64,000 bases of DNA from an uncultured Bacteroides sp. (GTDB lineage Bacteria > Bacteroidota > Bacteroidia > Bacteroidales > Bacteroidaceae), in assembly GCF_902491285.1 (NCBI RefSeq), contig NZ_CABUHK010000011.1:1-64000 (forward strand), read 5' to 3'. Below the pieces are notes generated by a model, which saw only the letters and a list, made by a program, of their open reading frames with translations, had not been told where the DNA came from and made no database searches. Both the position numbers and the translations under genes were made by a program. The first letter of the stretch is position 1, and every line of letters starts with the position of its first letter. Shown piece after piece: positions 1-9,325 of the stretch.

Positions 1-266
1 CACAAGCACAGTTGGATGAGAAACTTGAATTCAAAGTGATCGAGTTCAACAAAGACGCTAAGAGAATCATCCTGTCTCACAGCCGTATCTTCGAAGATGT
101 TGCTAAAGCTGAAGAAAGAGCAGAAAAGAAAGCTGCTTCAGGTGCTAAGAAGACATCCGGCAAGAGAGAAGATTCTCCGATGATCCAAAACCAGGCTGCT
201 TCAACTACACTGGGCGACATTGACGCTTTGGCTGCATTGAAAGAACAGTTGGAAGGAAAGAAATAA
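1..266 (+). CDS. rpsA: 30S ribosomal protein S1, C-terminal end (partial)
   Basis: The reading frame is open from the first base (codons begin at position 3) to TAA at 264-266, so the gene starts upstream of the window. The visible tail begins with the end of an S1 RNA-binding repeat (a run like KVIEFNKDAKRIILSHSR, typical of the last S1 motif). A Lys/Ala/Glu-rich low-complexity tail ending in LEGKK follows, as in Bacteroidota S1 proteins. S1 binds mRNA on the 30S subunit during initiation. A strong intrinsic terminator follows 25 bp after the stop. The identification rests on the tail only. Confidence 0.85.
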   Translation, partial: QAQLDEKLEFKVIEFNKDAKRIILSHSRIFEDVAKAEERAEKKAASGAKKTSGKREDSPMIQNQAASTTLGDIDALAALKEQLEGKK

Positions 267-290
267 TCAGAAGTATTTCTAATAGATAGA

Positions 291-322
291 AAGACGTTCC
301 GTTAATCGGAACGTCTTTTTTT
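291..322 (+). terminator. intrinsic terminator of rpsA
   Basis: Eleven-base arms (AAGACGTTCCG at 291-301 and CGGAACGTCTT at 307-317) enclose a five-base loop, and a run of T follows directly. This is a textbook rho-independent terminator and separates rpsA from rnz. Confidence 0.92.
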
Positions 323-360
323 ATGCCTTGTAGGTTCCTTGATGAAATTTTGTCCGTTCC

Positions 361-394
361 TTTGCCGGATTGAATCTGAAATGCTTTATCTTTG
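361..394 (+). promoter_or_regulatory. Bacteroides-type promoter of rnz
   Basis: TATCTTTG at 387-394 matches the Bacteroides -7 consensus TAnnTTTG. TTTG at 361-364 lies 22 bp upstream as a -33 element. Transcription should begin near 400, practically at the ATG at 401, so the mRNA would have almost no leader. Confidence 0.6.
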
Positions 395-400
395 CATACC

Positions 401-1339
401 ATGGAAAAATTTGAGTTACATATATTAGGGTGCGGTTCCGCTCTGCCCACTACACGACATTTTGCGACCTCCCAAGTCGTCAACCTGCGTGAAAAACTAT
501 TTATGATTGATTGTGGGGAAGGTGCACAGATGCAGTTACGGCGTTCCCGGCTGAAGTTTTCCCGATTGAATCATATCTTTATCTCTCATCTGCACGGCGA
601 CCATTGCTTTGGTCTGTTAGGATTGATTTCAACATTCGGCCTGCTGGGCAGAACCGCCGACTTGCATATTCACTCTCCGAAAGGGCTTGAAGAGTTGTTT
701 GCTCCGATGCTTGCCTTCTTTTGTAAGACATTGGCTTATAAAGTATTCTTCCATGAATTTGAAGCGAAGGAACCAACCCTTGTTTATGACGACCGTTCCG
801 TGTCTGTAACTACGATTCCTTTGAAGCACCGCATTCCCTGTTGCGGCTTCCTTTTTGAAGAAAAACAACGTCCCAATCACATTATCAGAGACATGGTGGA
901 CTTCTATAAAGTGCCGGTCTATGAATTGAACCGTATCAAAAACGGTGCGGATTTTGTTACTCCCGAAGGGGAAGTAATTGCCAATTCACGTTTGACCCGC
1001 CCTTCGGCTCCGGCACGCAGATATGCTTATTGCTCCGATACAATTTATCGTCCGGCCATTGCGGAACAAATCAAGAATGTGGATCTGCTTTTCCATGAAG
1101 CGACTTTTGCGCAAGGGGAGCAGGCACGGGCTAAAGAAACTTATCATACAACGGCTGCACAAGCTGCGCAACTTGCTTTGGATGCCAATGTGAGACAGTT
1201 GGTAATCGGACATTTTTCCGCCCGTTATGAGGATGAGTCTATTTTACTCAATGAGGCATCCGCCATTTTTCCACAAACTATTTTAGCGAAAGAAAACTTA
1301 TGTATCGATGTCGACGGAGGGACTGTATATGAAAAGTAA
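401..1339 (+). CDS. rnz: ribonuclease Z
   Basis: tRNA 3'-end endonuclease of the metallo-beta-lactamase superfamily, acting in the cytoplasm to remove 3' trailers from precursor tRNAs. The zinc-binding motif HLHGDH is at residues 63-68. The conserved N-terminal ILGCGSALPT, the YCSDT motif and the C-terminal GHFSARY block are all present. The 312-residue length is normal for the family. An in-frame TTG lies at 392 but sits inside the promoter -7 box, so ATG 401 is preferred. The last codons overlap the start of the next gene (ATG 1329), suggesting translational coupling. Confidence 0.93.
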   Translation: MEKFELHILGCGSALPTTRHFATSQVVNLREKLFMIDCGEGAQMQLRRSRLKFSRLNHIFISHLHGDHCFGLLGLISTFGLLGRTADLHIHSPKGLEELFAPMLAFFCKTLAYKVFFHEFEAKEPTLVYDDRSVSVTTIPLKHRIPCCGFLFEEKQRPNHIIRDMVDFYKVPVYELNRIKNGADFVTPEGEVIANSRLTRPSAPARRYAYCSDTIYRPAIAEQIKNVDLLFHEATFAQGEQARAKETYHTTAAQAAQLALDANVRQLVIGHFSARYEDESILLNEASAIFPQTILAKENLCIDVDGGTVYEK

Positions 1340-2876
1340 ACAGTTGTTTTGGGGAGTGATAATCTTGTGTATCGGTTGCCTGGCGGCTTGCAAAAAAGAG
1401 AAGCCTTTATCTCTCATACCGGACTCTTTGGCAAACCTTCGGGAATTACTTAACCCCGCTTATCGGATTAGTACAGACAGTATCTATCAGATGATTCATT
1501 CTTATCTGAATGAGAATAAGCAGGCAACTCCCTGGGACTCGGCTTTGGTTGCTTACTATCAGGAGAAAGGTGATTTCTTTTGGCTGAATGATTCGCTGAT
1601 CTCGGATAAGCCGACCGTGCAAGCGGCGGATTCCATGCTGTATTGGCTGGAGAATATCTCCCGACATGGTGTTAATCCGCATCTTTATCCTACGGATAGT
1701 ATTCGTAAAGCATTACACCAGATACGGACATTGCAATTACAGGAGGGAAAGACAATGAACCGTCTGTTAGCGGGTGTTGAATATCAGTTGACGGCTGCTT
1801 ATCTATCGTATGTGTGTCAGTTGACATTCGGTTTTCTGCCTTTAGAGGACAGATGGAACGACTCAATCAGCCGGATACCTCTGAAAAACTATGATAAGAG
1901 TTTCGCAATGGCTGCCTTGGATTCTTTGCGGACAAATGCGAACGCGGCTTTTCGTAAAGCGCAACCCTCTTCTCCGCTCTACCGGAAAATGCAGGAAGAA
2001 CTGGAGCGTGTGAATGCCTGGGGAAAGACGGATACTACGGATTATTACCGTGACCGCTTGTTGGTAAATATGGAACGGGCGCGCTGGCAGTATGTTCTGG
2101 ATAAAGGAAAGAAATATGTAGTAGCCAATGTGGCGGCATTTATGTTGCAAGCCATCAACGAAGAGACGGACTCCATTCTGGAAATGCGTATCTGCGTGGG
2201 AAGCGTGAAGAACAAGACGCCGTTACTGTCTAGCAGAATTTACTATATGGAACTGAATCCCTATTGGAATGTTCCTCAAAGTATTATCAGGAAAGAGATT
2301 ATCCCTACCTATCGCAGGGATACGACTTACTTTACCCGTAACCGTATGAAGGTATATGATAATAAGACCGGTCTGCAAGTAGACCCTCATAGTATCAAAT
2401 GGGCTAAATATGCAGGAAAGGGTGTACCCTATACAGTGAAGCAGGACAATAAGGCAGGAAATTCATTGGGGCGTATTATCTTCCGTTTCCCGAATCCTCA
2501 TTCTGTCTACCTGCACGACACTCCTTCCCGCTGGGCTTTCACACGCAAAAACCGGGCAGTAAGCCATGGCTGTATACGACTTCAGAAAGCTCTTGATTTC
2601 TCATTCTTTCTATTGAATAAGCAGGATTCATTGCTTGAAGACCGCATCCGCATTGCAATGGACATCAAGCCGGTGAGTGAGGAAGGGAAGAAGTTGTCTG
2701 TCAGTGAGGCTTACCGTGAACTGAAACATTATAGTTTAGAGAAATATATACCTTTATTTATAGATTATCAGACTGTTTATCTGTCAGCCGATGATAAATT
2801 GAGTTATTGTGAGGACATTTATAAATATGATCCGTCTATACTAAAGGCTATGAGCAACTTGAATTTGAAACCATAA
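1329..2876 (+). CDS. L,D-transpeptidase (YkuD domain) lipoprotein
   Basis: Predicted periplasmic, lipid-anchored enzyme forming 3-3 peptidoglycan cross-links or attaching proteins to the wall. A signal sequence ends in a lipobox with Cys21 (LAAC). Residues of roughly 40-280 are an alpha-helical scaffold region like that of E. coli YcbB/LdtD. The YkuD catalytic domain occupies about residues 250-430 and carries the signature SHGCIRL, with nucleophile Cys415 and an upstream His in the YLHDTPSRW segment. ATG 1329 was chosen because it gives a clean signal peptide and overlaps the rnz stop. An upstream in-frame start at 1308 would add seven residues inside rnz. The donor and acceptor specificity cannot be read from sequence. 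Confidence 0.88.
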   Translation: MKSKQLFWGVIILCIGCLAACKKEKPLSLIPDSLANLRELLNPAYRISTDSIYQMIHSYLNENKQATPWDSALVAYYQEKGDFFWLNDSLISDKPTVQAADSMLYWLENISRHGVNPHLYPTDSIRKALHQIRTLQLQEGKTMNRLLAGVEYQLTAAYLSYVCQLTFGFLPLEDRWNDSISRIPLKNYDKSFAMAALDSLRTNANAAFRKAQPSSPLYRKMQEELERVNAWGKTDTTDYYRDRLLVNMERARWQYVLDKGKKYVVANVAAFMLQAINEETDSILEMRICVGSVKNKTPLLSSRIYYMELNPYWNVPQSIIRKEIIPTYRRDTTYFTRNRMKVYDNKTGLQVDPHSIKWAKYAGKGVPYTVKQDNKAGNSLGRIIFRFPNPHSVYLHDTPSRWAFTRKNRAVSHGCIRLQKALDFSFFLLNKQDSLLEDRIRIAMDIKPVSEEGKKLSVSEAYRELKHYSLEKYIPLFIDYQTVYLSADDKLSYCEDIYKYDPSILKAMSNLNLKP

Positions 2877-2901
2877 ATAAACATACAGATAACGATAGAT
2901 T

Positions 2902-3453
2902 ATGACCCCCTATAACGAACGCGAAGTTCTGAAACTCCTTCAAGAGGAGAGTACCCAGCGGCGAGGATTCGAAATGATTGTGGCGCAGTATAGCGAGCAG
3001 TTGTATTGGCAAATCCGCCGGATGGTGCTGTCGCATGAGGATGCGAACGATCTACTGCAAAACACTTTCATCAAGGCATGGACTAATATCGATTATTTCC
3101 GTGCTGAGGCGAAGCTGTCTACTTGGCTCTATCGCATCGCGCTGAACGAATGTCTTACTTTCCTGAACAAACAACGCGCCATGACTACCGTAGCTATCGA
3201 CGACCCGGAAGCGATGGTGGTGCAGAAACTGGAAAGCGACCCGTACTTTTCGGGCGACCAGATGCAACTGTGTTTACAGAAAGCATTGATGACTCTGCCG
3301 GAAAAACAACGCATGGTATTTAACCTGAAGTACTATCAGGAAATGAAATACGAAGAGATGTCGGAAGTATTCGGCACATCGGTTGGCGCATTGAAAGCTT
3401 CTTATCATCACGCGGTGAAGAAAATAGAGAAGTTTTTAGAAGAAATTGATTAA
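2902..3453 (+). CDS. ECF RNA polymerase sigma factor
   Basis: A 183-residue protein with sigma-70 region 2 at about residues 20-90 (DANDLLQNTFIKAWTNID, then STWLYRIALNE) and region 4 at about 120-175 (LPEKQRMVFNLKYYQEMKY, then a helix-turn-helix). It should redirect RNA polymerase to a stress or envelope regulon. It is followed by two small genes for a one-TM protein and an exported helical protein. That layout suggests a sigma / anti-sigma / periplasmic sensor set. It is not the PUL sigma factor: there is no FecR domain or SusC nearby. Confidence 0.88.
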   Translation: MTPYNEREVLKLLQEESTQRRGFEMIVAQYSEQLYWQIRRMVLSHEDANDLLQNTFIKAWTNIDYFRAEAKLSTWLYRIALNECLTFLNKQRAMTTVAIDDPEAMVVQKLESDPYFSGDQMQLCLQKALMTLPEKQRMVFNLKYYQEMKYEEMSEVFGTSVGALKASYHHAVKKIEKFLEEID

Positions 3454-3500
3454 ACCTTTTAGAACGTGCAACGTCTAAGAAAAAGAGAGGAGAAAAACGT

Positions 3501-3878
3501 ATGAAAGAAGAAGATATCCTATTGAAGAAACTTGGTAAGGGAAATTCCTTCAAAGTGCCTGATGGTTACTTTGAAAACCTGGCTTCAGAGGTGATGAATA
3601 AGCTTCCTGAAAAAGAGAAAGTCGTTTTTAAGGAAGAGCCTGTCAGCACATGGACAAGACTGAAACCATTGCTTTATATGGCAGCCATGTTTGTAGGAGC
3701 CGCCTTGATTATCCGGGTAGCGTCAACAGACCATAAACCTGTCACAGTAGACGAGGTAGCAGTGACGGAAGTGGATACTGAAGTAATATCAGATGAAATG
3801 ATTGATGTAGCACTGGATCGTGCCATGCTGGATGATTATTCGTTATATGTTTATTTGAGTGACGCAAGTGTAGAATGA
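3501..3878 (+). CDS. single-TM protein, possible anti-sigma factor
   Basis: A 125-residue protein of no family I can name. The first 50 residues are charged and cytoplasmic in character (a KVPDGYFENLASEVMNKLPEKE segment, seen N-terminally in small Bacteroidota membrane proteins next to ECF sigma genes). One transmembrane helix follows at about residues 58-74 (LYMAAMFVGAALIIRV), then a short acidic C-terminal part outside the membrane. It lies 47 bp after the sigma gene in the same direction. An anti-sigma role is inferred from position and topology only. Confidence 0.7.
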   Translation: MKEEDILLKKLGKGNSFKVPDGYFENLASEVMNKLPEKEKVVFKEEPVSTWTRLKPLLYMAAMFVGAALIIRVASTDHKPVTVDEVAVTEVDTEVISDEMIDVALDRAMLDDYSLYVYLSDASVE

Positions 3879-3904
3879 TTTATTAAAACCGATTGAATAT
3901 AAAA

Positions 3905-4360
3905 ATGAGAAAAGTAATCGCATTAGTCGTTTTGTTGTGTGGCTTTATGCCTGTTCTTTGGGCTGCTGATGGATGTGACCAGCATTTATCCCGTGAGGAG
4001 TTCAGAGCAAAACAAAAAGCGTATATTATTGAACAGGCCGGATTGACAAAAGACGAAGCTGCCAAGTTCTTCCCCGTTTATTTTGAACTTCAGGATAAAA
4101 AGAAAAAGTTGAATGACGAGTCGTGGGATTTGATGCGCAAGGGTAAGGATGATAAGACTACGGAAGCCCAATACGAAGAAATCAACGAGAAAGTTGTCAA
4201 TAACCGTATCGCTGCCGACCAACTTGATAAAACTTACTTGAGCAAGTTTAAGAAGATTCTTTCCAGCAAGAAGATATTTCTCGTACAGCGGGCGGAAATG
4301 CGTTTCCATCGGGAGATGATAAAAGGAATGAACCGCGGTAAAGATTCAAAGAAGAAATAA
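3905..4360 (+). CDS. exported helical protein, unknown function
   Basis: A 151-residue protein with a signal peptide (RKVIALVVLLCGFMPVLWAA). The mature part is helical and highly charged, with the segment LTKDEAAKFFPVYFELQDKKKK. This resembles Spy/CpxP-like periplasmic helical proteins in style, but I do not see the LTxxQ motif. ATG 3905 is preferred over an in-frame TTG at 3893 because it begins the signal peptide. It is the third gene of the sigma / TM protein / exported protein set and could feed envelope status to it (inference). A 22-nt repeat array with terminator stems follows. Confidence 0.75.
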   Translation: MRKVIALVVLLCGFMPVLWAADGCDQHLSREEFRAKQKAYIIEQAGLTKDEAAKFFPVYFELQDKKKKLNDESWDLMRKGKDDKTTEAQYEEINEKVVNNRIAADQLDKTYLSKFKKILSSKKIFLVQRAEMRFHREMIKGMNRGKDSKKK

Positions 4361-4379
4361 ATCAAAGATAAAGAGAAAA

Positions 4380-4467
4380 CAGAGCGTCTATTCATACGGA
4401 TTAGACGCTCTGTTTGAGTAAGATAGAGGCTCTGTTTGGTAGTAATAGAGCCTCTGTTTTTAGTGAT
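4380..4467. repeat. four 22-nt repeat units forming two terminator-like stems
   Basis: Four consecutive 22-nt units begin at 4380, 4402, 4424 and 4446. Their cores are AGAGCGTCT, TAGACGCTCTG, TAGAGGCTCTG and TAGAGCCTCTG. Unit 1 is complementary to unit 2 (11-bp stem 4380-4390 with 4402-4412). Unit 3 is complementary to unit 4 (9-bp stem 4425-4433 with 4447-4455, followed by GTTTTT). The array separates two convergent genes and probably ends transcription, at least on the plus strand. Confidence 0.8.
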
Positions 4468-4478
4468 ACTTCGGGTTC

Positions 4479-5267
4479 TTACAGCCCTTTTTTCTTTGCC
4501 TCATTCCAAATGGCATCCATCTCTTCAAGAGTCATGTCTTTCAGGTTCTTTCCTTCTTTGATGGTATGTTCTTCCAGATAATTGAAGCGGCGGATGAACT
4601 TCTGATTAGTACGTTCCAATGCATTGTCGGGATTAATTTTATAAAGGCGGGCCGCGTTGATAAGGCTGAACATGATATCTCCGAACTCGGCTTCTGCCTT
4701 GTCCTTATCCATATTGGCTACCTCTTCCTGAAACTCTCCGATTTCTTCTTTCACCTTATCCCAAACCTGTTCGCGTTCTTCCCAGTCGAAACCTACGTTG
4801 CGGGCTTTGTCCTGTATGCGATACGCTTTGATAAGTGAGGGCAGGGCAGCGGGAACACCGCTCAATACACTCTTATTGCCATCCTTTTCTTTTAATTTCA
4901 ACTGTTCCCAATTCTCGGATACCTCTCCTGCCGTTTCTGCTTTTACTTCTCCAAATACGTGAGGGTGGCGGAAAATCAGTTTGTCGCACAGCTTGTCGCA
5001 AACATCTTTGATGTCGAAATCTCCCGTTTCCGAACCTATCTTGGCATAGAAAGCAACGTGTAGCAACACGTCTCCCAATTCTTTGCAAATATCCTTCTTA
5101 TCATCTCTCATCAGCGCATCGCAAAGTTCATAAGTCTCTTCTATCGTATTGGGACGCAGACTTTCATTCGTCTGTTTACGATCCCAGGGACATTTGACAC
5201 GCAGTTCGTCGAGAATATCCAGGAAGCGTCCGAAAGCTTCCATCTGTTCTTGTCTGGTATGTGACAT
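4479..5267 (-). CDS. mazG: nucleoside triphosphate pyrophosphohydrolase MazG
   Basis: House-cleaning NTP pyrophosphatase that hydrolyses NTPs/dNTPs to NMP and PPi in the cytoplasm. The 262-residue length and tandem MazG domains match the E. coli-type enzyme. The N-terminal domain has CPWDRKQTNESLRPNTIEE and the metal-binding ELGDVLLHVAFYAKIG. The second has VKEEIGEFQEEV and EFGDIMFSLINAARLYKINPD. The gene lies 86 bp after the DUF3810 gene on the same strand. That gap contains its own candidate -7 box and GTGCAC palindromes. Confidence 0.93.
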   Translation of the reverse strand: MSHTRQEQMEAFGRFLDILDELRVKCPWDRKQTNESLRPNTIEETYELCDALMRDDKKDICKELGDVLLHVAFYAKIGSETGDFDIKDVCDKLCDKLIFRHPHVFGEVKAETAGEVSENWEQLKLKEKDGNKSVLSGVPAALPSLIKAYRIQDKARNVGFDWEEREQVWDKVKEEIGEFQEEVANMDKDKAEAEFGDIMFSLINAARLYKINPDNALERTNQKFIRRFNYLEEHTIKEGKNLKDMTLEEMDAIWNEAKKKGL

Positions 5268-5293
5268 TGTTATATTTTTTTTGATTTCATAAA

Positions 5294-5346
5294 TAGTGCA
5301 CTATAAAAGTGCACAAAGTTACTATTTTATGCACTTCCATAGTGCA
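5294..5346. promoter_or_regulatory. GTGCAC inverted-repeat cluster and -7 box upstream of mazG
   Basis: CAAAGTTA at 5314-5321 reads TAACTTTG on the minus strand, a Bacteroides -7 box for mazG. It is flanked by GTGCAC at 5296-5301 and 5309-5314 and by a TGCACT/AGTGCA pair at 5330-5346. The first pair would form a hairpin at the very start of the transcript. The arrangement could be an operator or a 5' stem. No -33 box is visible. Confidence 0.45.
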
Positions 5347-5353
5347 GTTTATC

Positions 5354-6406
5354 TTATTTGTTTTTCCACTCCCGATAAGAAATCAGCAGCCCTACCACTT
5401 CCGAATAGTTCTGCCTACCGCTTTCTATCTTGTTCCCTTTCAGATAAAGATCATATATCCAATCCTGTACAGTACCCACCACCGGGCTATATTTGGCTGC
5501 CCAATACGCTTGATTATCCTTTGCCAGTTGGATGATTTCCGGGCGGATACGATTGAAAAGTTGTGTATATTCTTCTTCGGAAAGCAGTCTCTGCGCATTC
5601 CGCAAGACATGACCGAGCACCGAGAAATAACCGGAGAAACGAATCCCCATAGCTTGAGAACGGGTGCAAACTTGATAAGCATAGAAATTAGCTTCAGCTT
5701 CGCTTGTAATACCCAGCAGATGCGCCAATTCGTGAGCATAAGTAGCCGGATAATTAGCAGGAAGTAAATCCCCGTTCAAAGTAAACTCACAGAAGAAAGG
5801 CCCCATGCTGCCGGTCACGCCCACCATCGAGATAAACGGGGTAAACAGCATAGTCTTTACTTTAGGAGATTCGTGTGGCGGACGGTGCACACGAAGGCTG
5901 TCGCTTAGCTGATTGTATAGCCGTACGGTTTCTTCACGTACCAAATCCTGGTTGATACTATTTATCGGAGTATAAGAACGATTGAGTTGCGTGATATAAT
6001 CATTCACAAACTCCTTGAAATTCTCTGGCGTATAAGCTATATAAGGAATCTCAGTCCGCTGATAAAAGTTCTTTTGAGAATAATTGAGTCCCCAGGCAAG
6101 ATAGAACCACACATAAATCCATAACAGGTACTCTCCATCATGCAACAAAACTCTCTTCCAAGGCAGTTTCTTGCGAAAACGACCGTAAAAAGGATAGACA
6201 ATAACCCCTACGATACTGAGGAAGATAAATAAATCACCTATCGCAAAAGGGAATAGATTGGAAATAGCTGATAAACCATAGGAGATAAAGGGATAGATTG
6301 TATGGGAATATACAGTTGCCAAAGCAGGAATCAACTGCGTCATCCATACTAAAAGCAGTAATACTCCCAATACTATATGTCTATTTTTCAACCACCGTTT
6401 CATCAT
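5354..6406 (-). CDS. DUF3810 membrane protein with HExxH motif
   Basis: A 350-residue protein. Three hydrophobic segments lie in the first 125 residues (about 11-30, 48-72 and 90-108). A soluble C-terminal domain carries YAHELAHLLGITSEAEANFYA, an HExxH zinc-protease-like motif with a downstream Glu. DUF3810 is a Bacteroidota family of unknown role, and a membrane-anchored metallopeptidase is plausible from the motif alone. A second ATG three bases inside (6403) is an equally good start. A -7 box lies just upstream at 6426-6433. Confidence 0.82.
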   Translation of the reverse strand: MMKRWLKNRHIVLGVLLLLVWMTQLIPALATVYSHTIYPFISYGLSAISNLFPFAIGDLFIFLSIVGVIVYPFYGRFRKKLPWKRVLLHDGEYLLWIYVWFYLAWGLNYSQKNFYQRTEIPYIAYTPENFKEFVNDYITQLNRSYTPINSINQDLVREETVRLYNQLSDSLRVHRPPHESPKVKTMLFTPFISMVGVTGSMGPFFCEFTLNGDLLPANYPATYAHELAHLLGITSEAEANFYAYQVCTRSQAMGIRFSGYFSVLGHVLRNAQRLLSEEEYTQLFNRIRPEIIQLAKDNQAYWAAKYSPVVGTVQDWIYDLYLKGNKIESGRQNYSEVVGLLISYREWKNK

Positions 6407-6425
6407 TCATTCAGATTTTGGTCAA

Positions 6426-6433
6426 CAAAAATA
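6426..6433 (-). promoter_or_regulatory. -7 box of the DUF3810 gene
   Basis: The minus strand reads TATTTTTG, matching TAnnTTTG, 20 bp upstream of the start codon. No convincing -33 box is seen. Confidence 0.4.
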
Positions 6434-6606
6434 TGCATTTAATAGACGTTATGCGAAAAAATGCCTCTATATTTTATCCAAAAACTGTTAACTCCAACTT
6501 TCTTATATTACCTGATATGAAAGGTCGTTTTTACTATAAACCATATAAAAGATAGCTGTGACAGAAGAATCAAGCCTGAGGGTGGCAAGATTTGAATTTA
6601 AATTAT

Positions 6607-6614
6607 TAATTTTG
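6607..6614 (+). promoter_or_regulatory. -7 box of valS
   Basis: TAATTTTG matches the -7 consensus. It leaves a leader of about 40 nt before the ATG at 6661. No TTTG lies at the expected distance upstream. The 254-bp gap back to the DUF3810 gene shows no T-box-like structure by eye. Confidence 0.45.
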
Positions 6615-6660
6615 CACCCGTTATTTTTGAATATACAATCTATCATATACATAAAACAAC

Positions 6661-9300
6661 ATGGAATTAGCAAGTAAGTACAATCCCGCTGACGTGGAGG
6701 GAAAGTGGTACCAGTATTGGCTGGACAATCATTTATTCAGTTCGAAACCCGATGGTCGTGAACCTTACACCATCGTCATTCCGCCCCCTAACGTCACTGG
6801 TGTGTTGCACATGGGACACATGCTTAATAATACCATCCAGGATATTTTGGTTCGCCGTGCCCGTATGGAAGGCAAGAATGCCTGCTGGGTGCCGGGGACT
6901 GACCATGCATCTATCGCCACTGAAGCGAAAGTCGTAAACAAACTCGCAGCCCAGGGCATCAAGAAAACAGACCTGACTCGCGATGAGTTCCTGAAACATG
7001 CCTGGGACTGGACAGACGAACACGGCGGCATCATCCTGAAACAGCTCCGTAAACTCGGCGCATCCTGCGACTGGGATCGTACAGCCTTCACCATGGACGA
7101 GAAACGTAGTGAAAGCGTACTCAAAGTTTTCGTAGACCTGTTCAATAAAGGATTGATCTATCGCGGTGTCCGTATGGTAAACTGGGATCCGAAAGCGCTG
7201 ACCGCTCTTTCTGACGAAGAGGTTATCTACAAGGAAGAGCACGGAAAACTGTATTATCTCCGTTACAAAGTAGAAGGTGACGCAGAAGGTCGCTATGCAG
7301 TAGTGGCAACTACGCGTCCCGAAACAATCATGGGCGATACGGCAATGTGTATCAACCCGAACGACCCGAAGAATGCATGGCTGAAAGGAAAGAAAGTAAT
7401 CGTTCCGCTGGTAAACCGTGCAATTCCCGTGATTGAAGACGACTATGTAGACATCGAATTTGGTACAGGTTGTCTGAAAGTGACTCCGGCTCATGATGTG
7501 AACGACTATATGTTGGGTGAGAAGTACAATCTGCCCAGTATCGACATCTTCAACGACAACGGTACATTGAGCGAAGCTGCCGGCATGTATATCGGTATGG
7601 ATCGTTTCGATGTCCGCAAGCAAATCGAAAAAGACCTTGAAGCTGCCGGCTTGCTGGAAAAGACGGAAGCTTATACGAATAAAGTAGGATACTCCGAACG
7701 TACCAACGTAGTGATCGAACCGAAACTGTCTATGCAGTGGTTCCTCAAAATGGAGCATTTTGCAGAGATGGCATTGCCGCCTGTAATGAACGACGAACTG
7801 AAGTTTTATCCGGCAAAATATAAGAACACCTACCGTCATTGGATGGAGAACATCAAAGACTGGTGTATCAGCCGCCAATTGTGGTGGGGGCATCGTATTC
7901 CCGCTTACTTCCTGCCGGAAGGTGGGTATGTAGTAGCTGTAACTCCCGAAGAAGCTTTGGAGAAAGCTAAAGAAAAGACCGGCAATGCTGCCCTGACGAT
8001 AGACGATCTCCGTCAGGATGAAGACTGTCTGGATACCTGGTTCTCTTCCTGGTTGTGGCCTATCTCTCTGTTCGACGGAATCAACAATCCGGGCAACGAA
8101 GAAATCAAATACTACTATCCGACAAGTGACCTTGTGACCGGGCCGGATATTATCTTCTTCTGGGTAGCCCGCATGATTATGGCAGGTTATGAATACGAAG
8201 GACAGATGCCGTTCAAGAACGTTTACTTTACAGGTATCGTTCGTGACAAGCAGGGACGTAAGATGTCCAAGTCTCTTGGGAACTCTCCCGACCCGTTGGA
8301 ATTGATTGAGAAGTACGGTGCCGATGGTGTGCGTATGGGTATGATGCTTTCGGCTCCTGCCGGAAACGACATTCTTTTCGACGATGCGCTTTGCGAGCAG
8401 GGACGTAACTTCTGTAATAAGATATGGAATGCTTTCCGTCTGATTAAAGGATGGACGGTTGACGATAGCCTTCAAGCCACAGAAGCAGCAAGACTGGCTA
8501 CCCACTGGTTCGAGTCTAAACAGAACGAAGTAGCGGCAGAAGTGGCGGACTTGTTCAAGAAGTACCGTTTGAGCGAAGCATTGATGGCTGTTTATAAATT
8601 GTTCTGGGATGAATTCTCTTCCTGGTATTTGGAAATGATAAAACCGGCTTACGGACAGGGTATTGACCGGGCCACTTATAACGCTACCCTTTGTTATTTG
8701 GATAATTTGCTGCATCTTCTCCATCCGTTTATGCCGTTTATCACCGAAGAGTTATGGCAACAGATGTATGAGCGCAATGCAGAAGAGGGAGAAAGTTTGA
8801 TGGTGAGTGCTTTAAGCATGGATACATATGTTGATACCAACGATGTTGCACAGTTTGAAGTCGTGAAGGAAGTCATCGGTAATATCCGTAGCATCCGTCT
8901 TCAGAAGAATATAGCACAGAAAGAAGCGCTTGAGTTACAGATACTGGGTGAGAATCCGGTTGCAGAATTCAATGCGGTCATTCAGAAGATGTGTAATCTA
9001 TCTTCTATCGAAGTCGTTGAAAACAAAGCTGAAGGAGCCGCTTCTTTCATGGTAGGCACAACCGAGTTTGCCGTACCATTAGGCAATATGATTGATGTAG
9101 AAGCAGAAATCGCCCGTATGGAAGCAGAATTGAAACGTAAAGAAGGATTCTTGCAGGGAGTGTTGAAGAAACTCAGCAATGAGAAGTTTGTAAATAATGC
9201 CCCGGCAGCCGTTCTCGAAATGGAACGTAAGAAACAGGCGGACGCTGAAAGTATCATCAATTCTTTGAAGGAAAGTATTGCAGCCTTGAAGAAAGCATAA
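6661..9300 (+). CDS. valS: valyl-tRNA synthetase
   Basis: Charges tRNA-Val with valine in the cytoplasm. The class I signature HMGH is at residues 50-53 (in the [15 protein letters not shown] context) and KMSKS at 534-538. The editing (CP1) domain is marked by [12 protein letters not shown] at about residue 220. An anticodon-binding domain follows from about 600, and the last ~70 residues form the valS-specific coiled-coil arm. The 879-residue length is normal. The gene is monocistronic, with its own -7 box and a terminator after it. Confidence 0.97.
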   Translation: MELASKYNPADVEGKWYQYWLDNHLFSSKPDGREPYTIVIPPPNVTGVLHMGHMLNNTIQDILVRRARMEGKNACWVPGTDHASIATEAKVVNKLAAQGIKKTDLTRDEFLKHAWDWTDEHGGIILKQLRKLGASCDWDRTAFTMDEKRSESVLKVFVDLFNKGLIYRGVRMVNWDPKALTALSDEEVIYKEEHGKLYYLRYKVEGDAEGRYAVVATTRPETIMGDTAMCINPNDPKNAWLKGKKVIVPLVNRAIPVIEDDYVDIEFGTGCLKVTPAHDVNDYMLGEKYNLPSIDIFNDNGTLSEAAGMYIGMDRFDVRKQIEKDLEAAGLLEKTEAYTNKVGYSERTNVVIEPKLSMQWFLKMEHFAEMALPPVMNDELKFYPAKYKNTYRHWMENIKDWCISRQLWWGHRIPAYFLPEGGYVVAVTPEEALEKAKEKTGNAALTIDDLRQDEDCLDTWFSSWLWPISLFDGINNPGNEEIKYYYPTSDLVTGPDIIFFWVARMIMAGYEYEGQMPFKNVYFTGIVRDKQGRKMSKSLGNSPDPLELIEKYGADGVRMGMMLSAPAGNDILFDDALCEQGRNFCNKIWNAFRLIKGWTVDDSLQATEAARLATHWFESKQNEVAAEVADLFKKYRLSEALMAVYKLFWDEFSSWYLEMIKPAYGQGIDRATYNATLCYLDNLLHLLHPFMPFITEELWQQMYERNAEEGESLMVSALSMDTYVDTNDVAQFEVVKEVIGNIRSIRLQKNIAQKEALELQILGENPVAEFNAVIQKMCNLSSIEVVENKAEGAASFMVGTTEFAVPLGNMIDVEAEIARMEAELKRKEGFLQGVLKKLSNEKFVNNAPAAVLEMERKKQADAESIINSLKESIAALKKA

Positions 9301-9325
9301 TTTCTGACACCTGATTTTATTAATT

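Noticed and set aside
5309..5767. 152-codon frame antisense to the DUF3810 gene
   Set aside because: No domain is visible, and the opposite strand has a clear HExxH protein.
6733..8724. Long open frame (663 codons) antisense to valS
   Set aside because: It lies wholly within valS on the opposite strand. Its translation has no recognisable domain and is rich in Phe, His and Cys, as expected for a shadow of strong codon bias. valS itself is certain.
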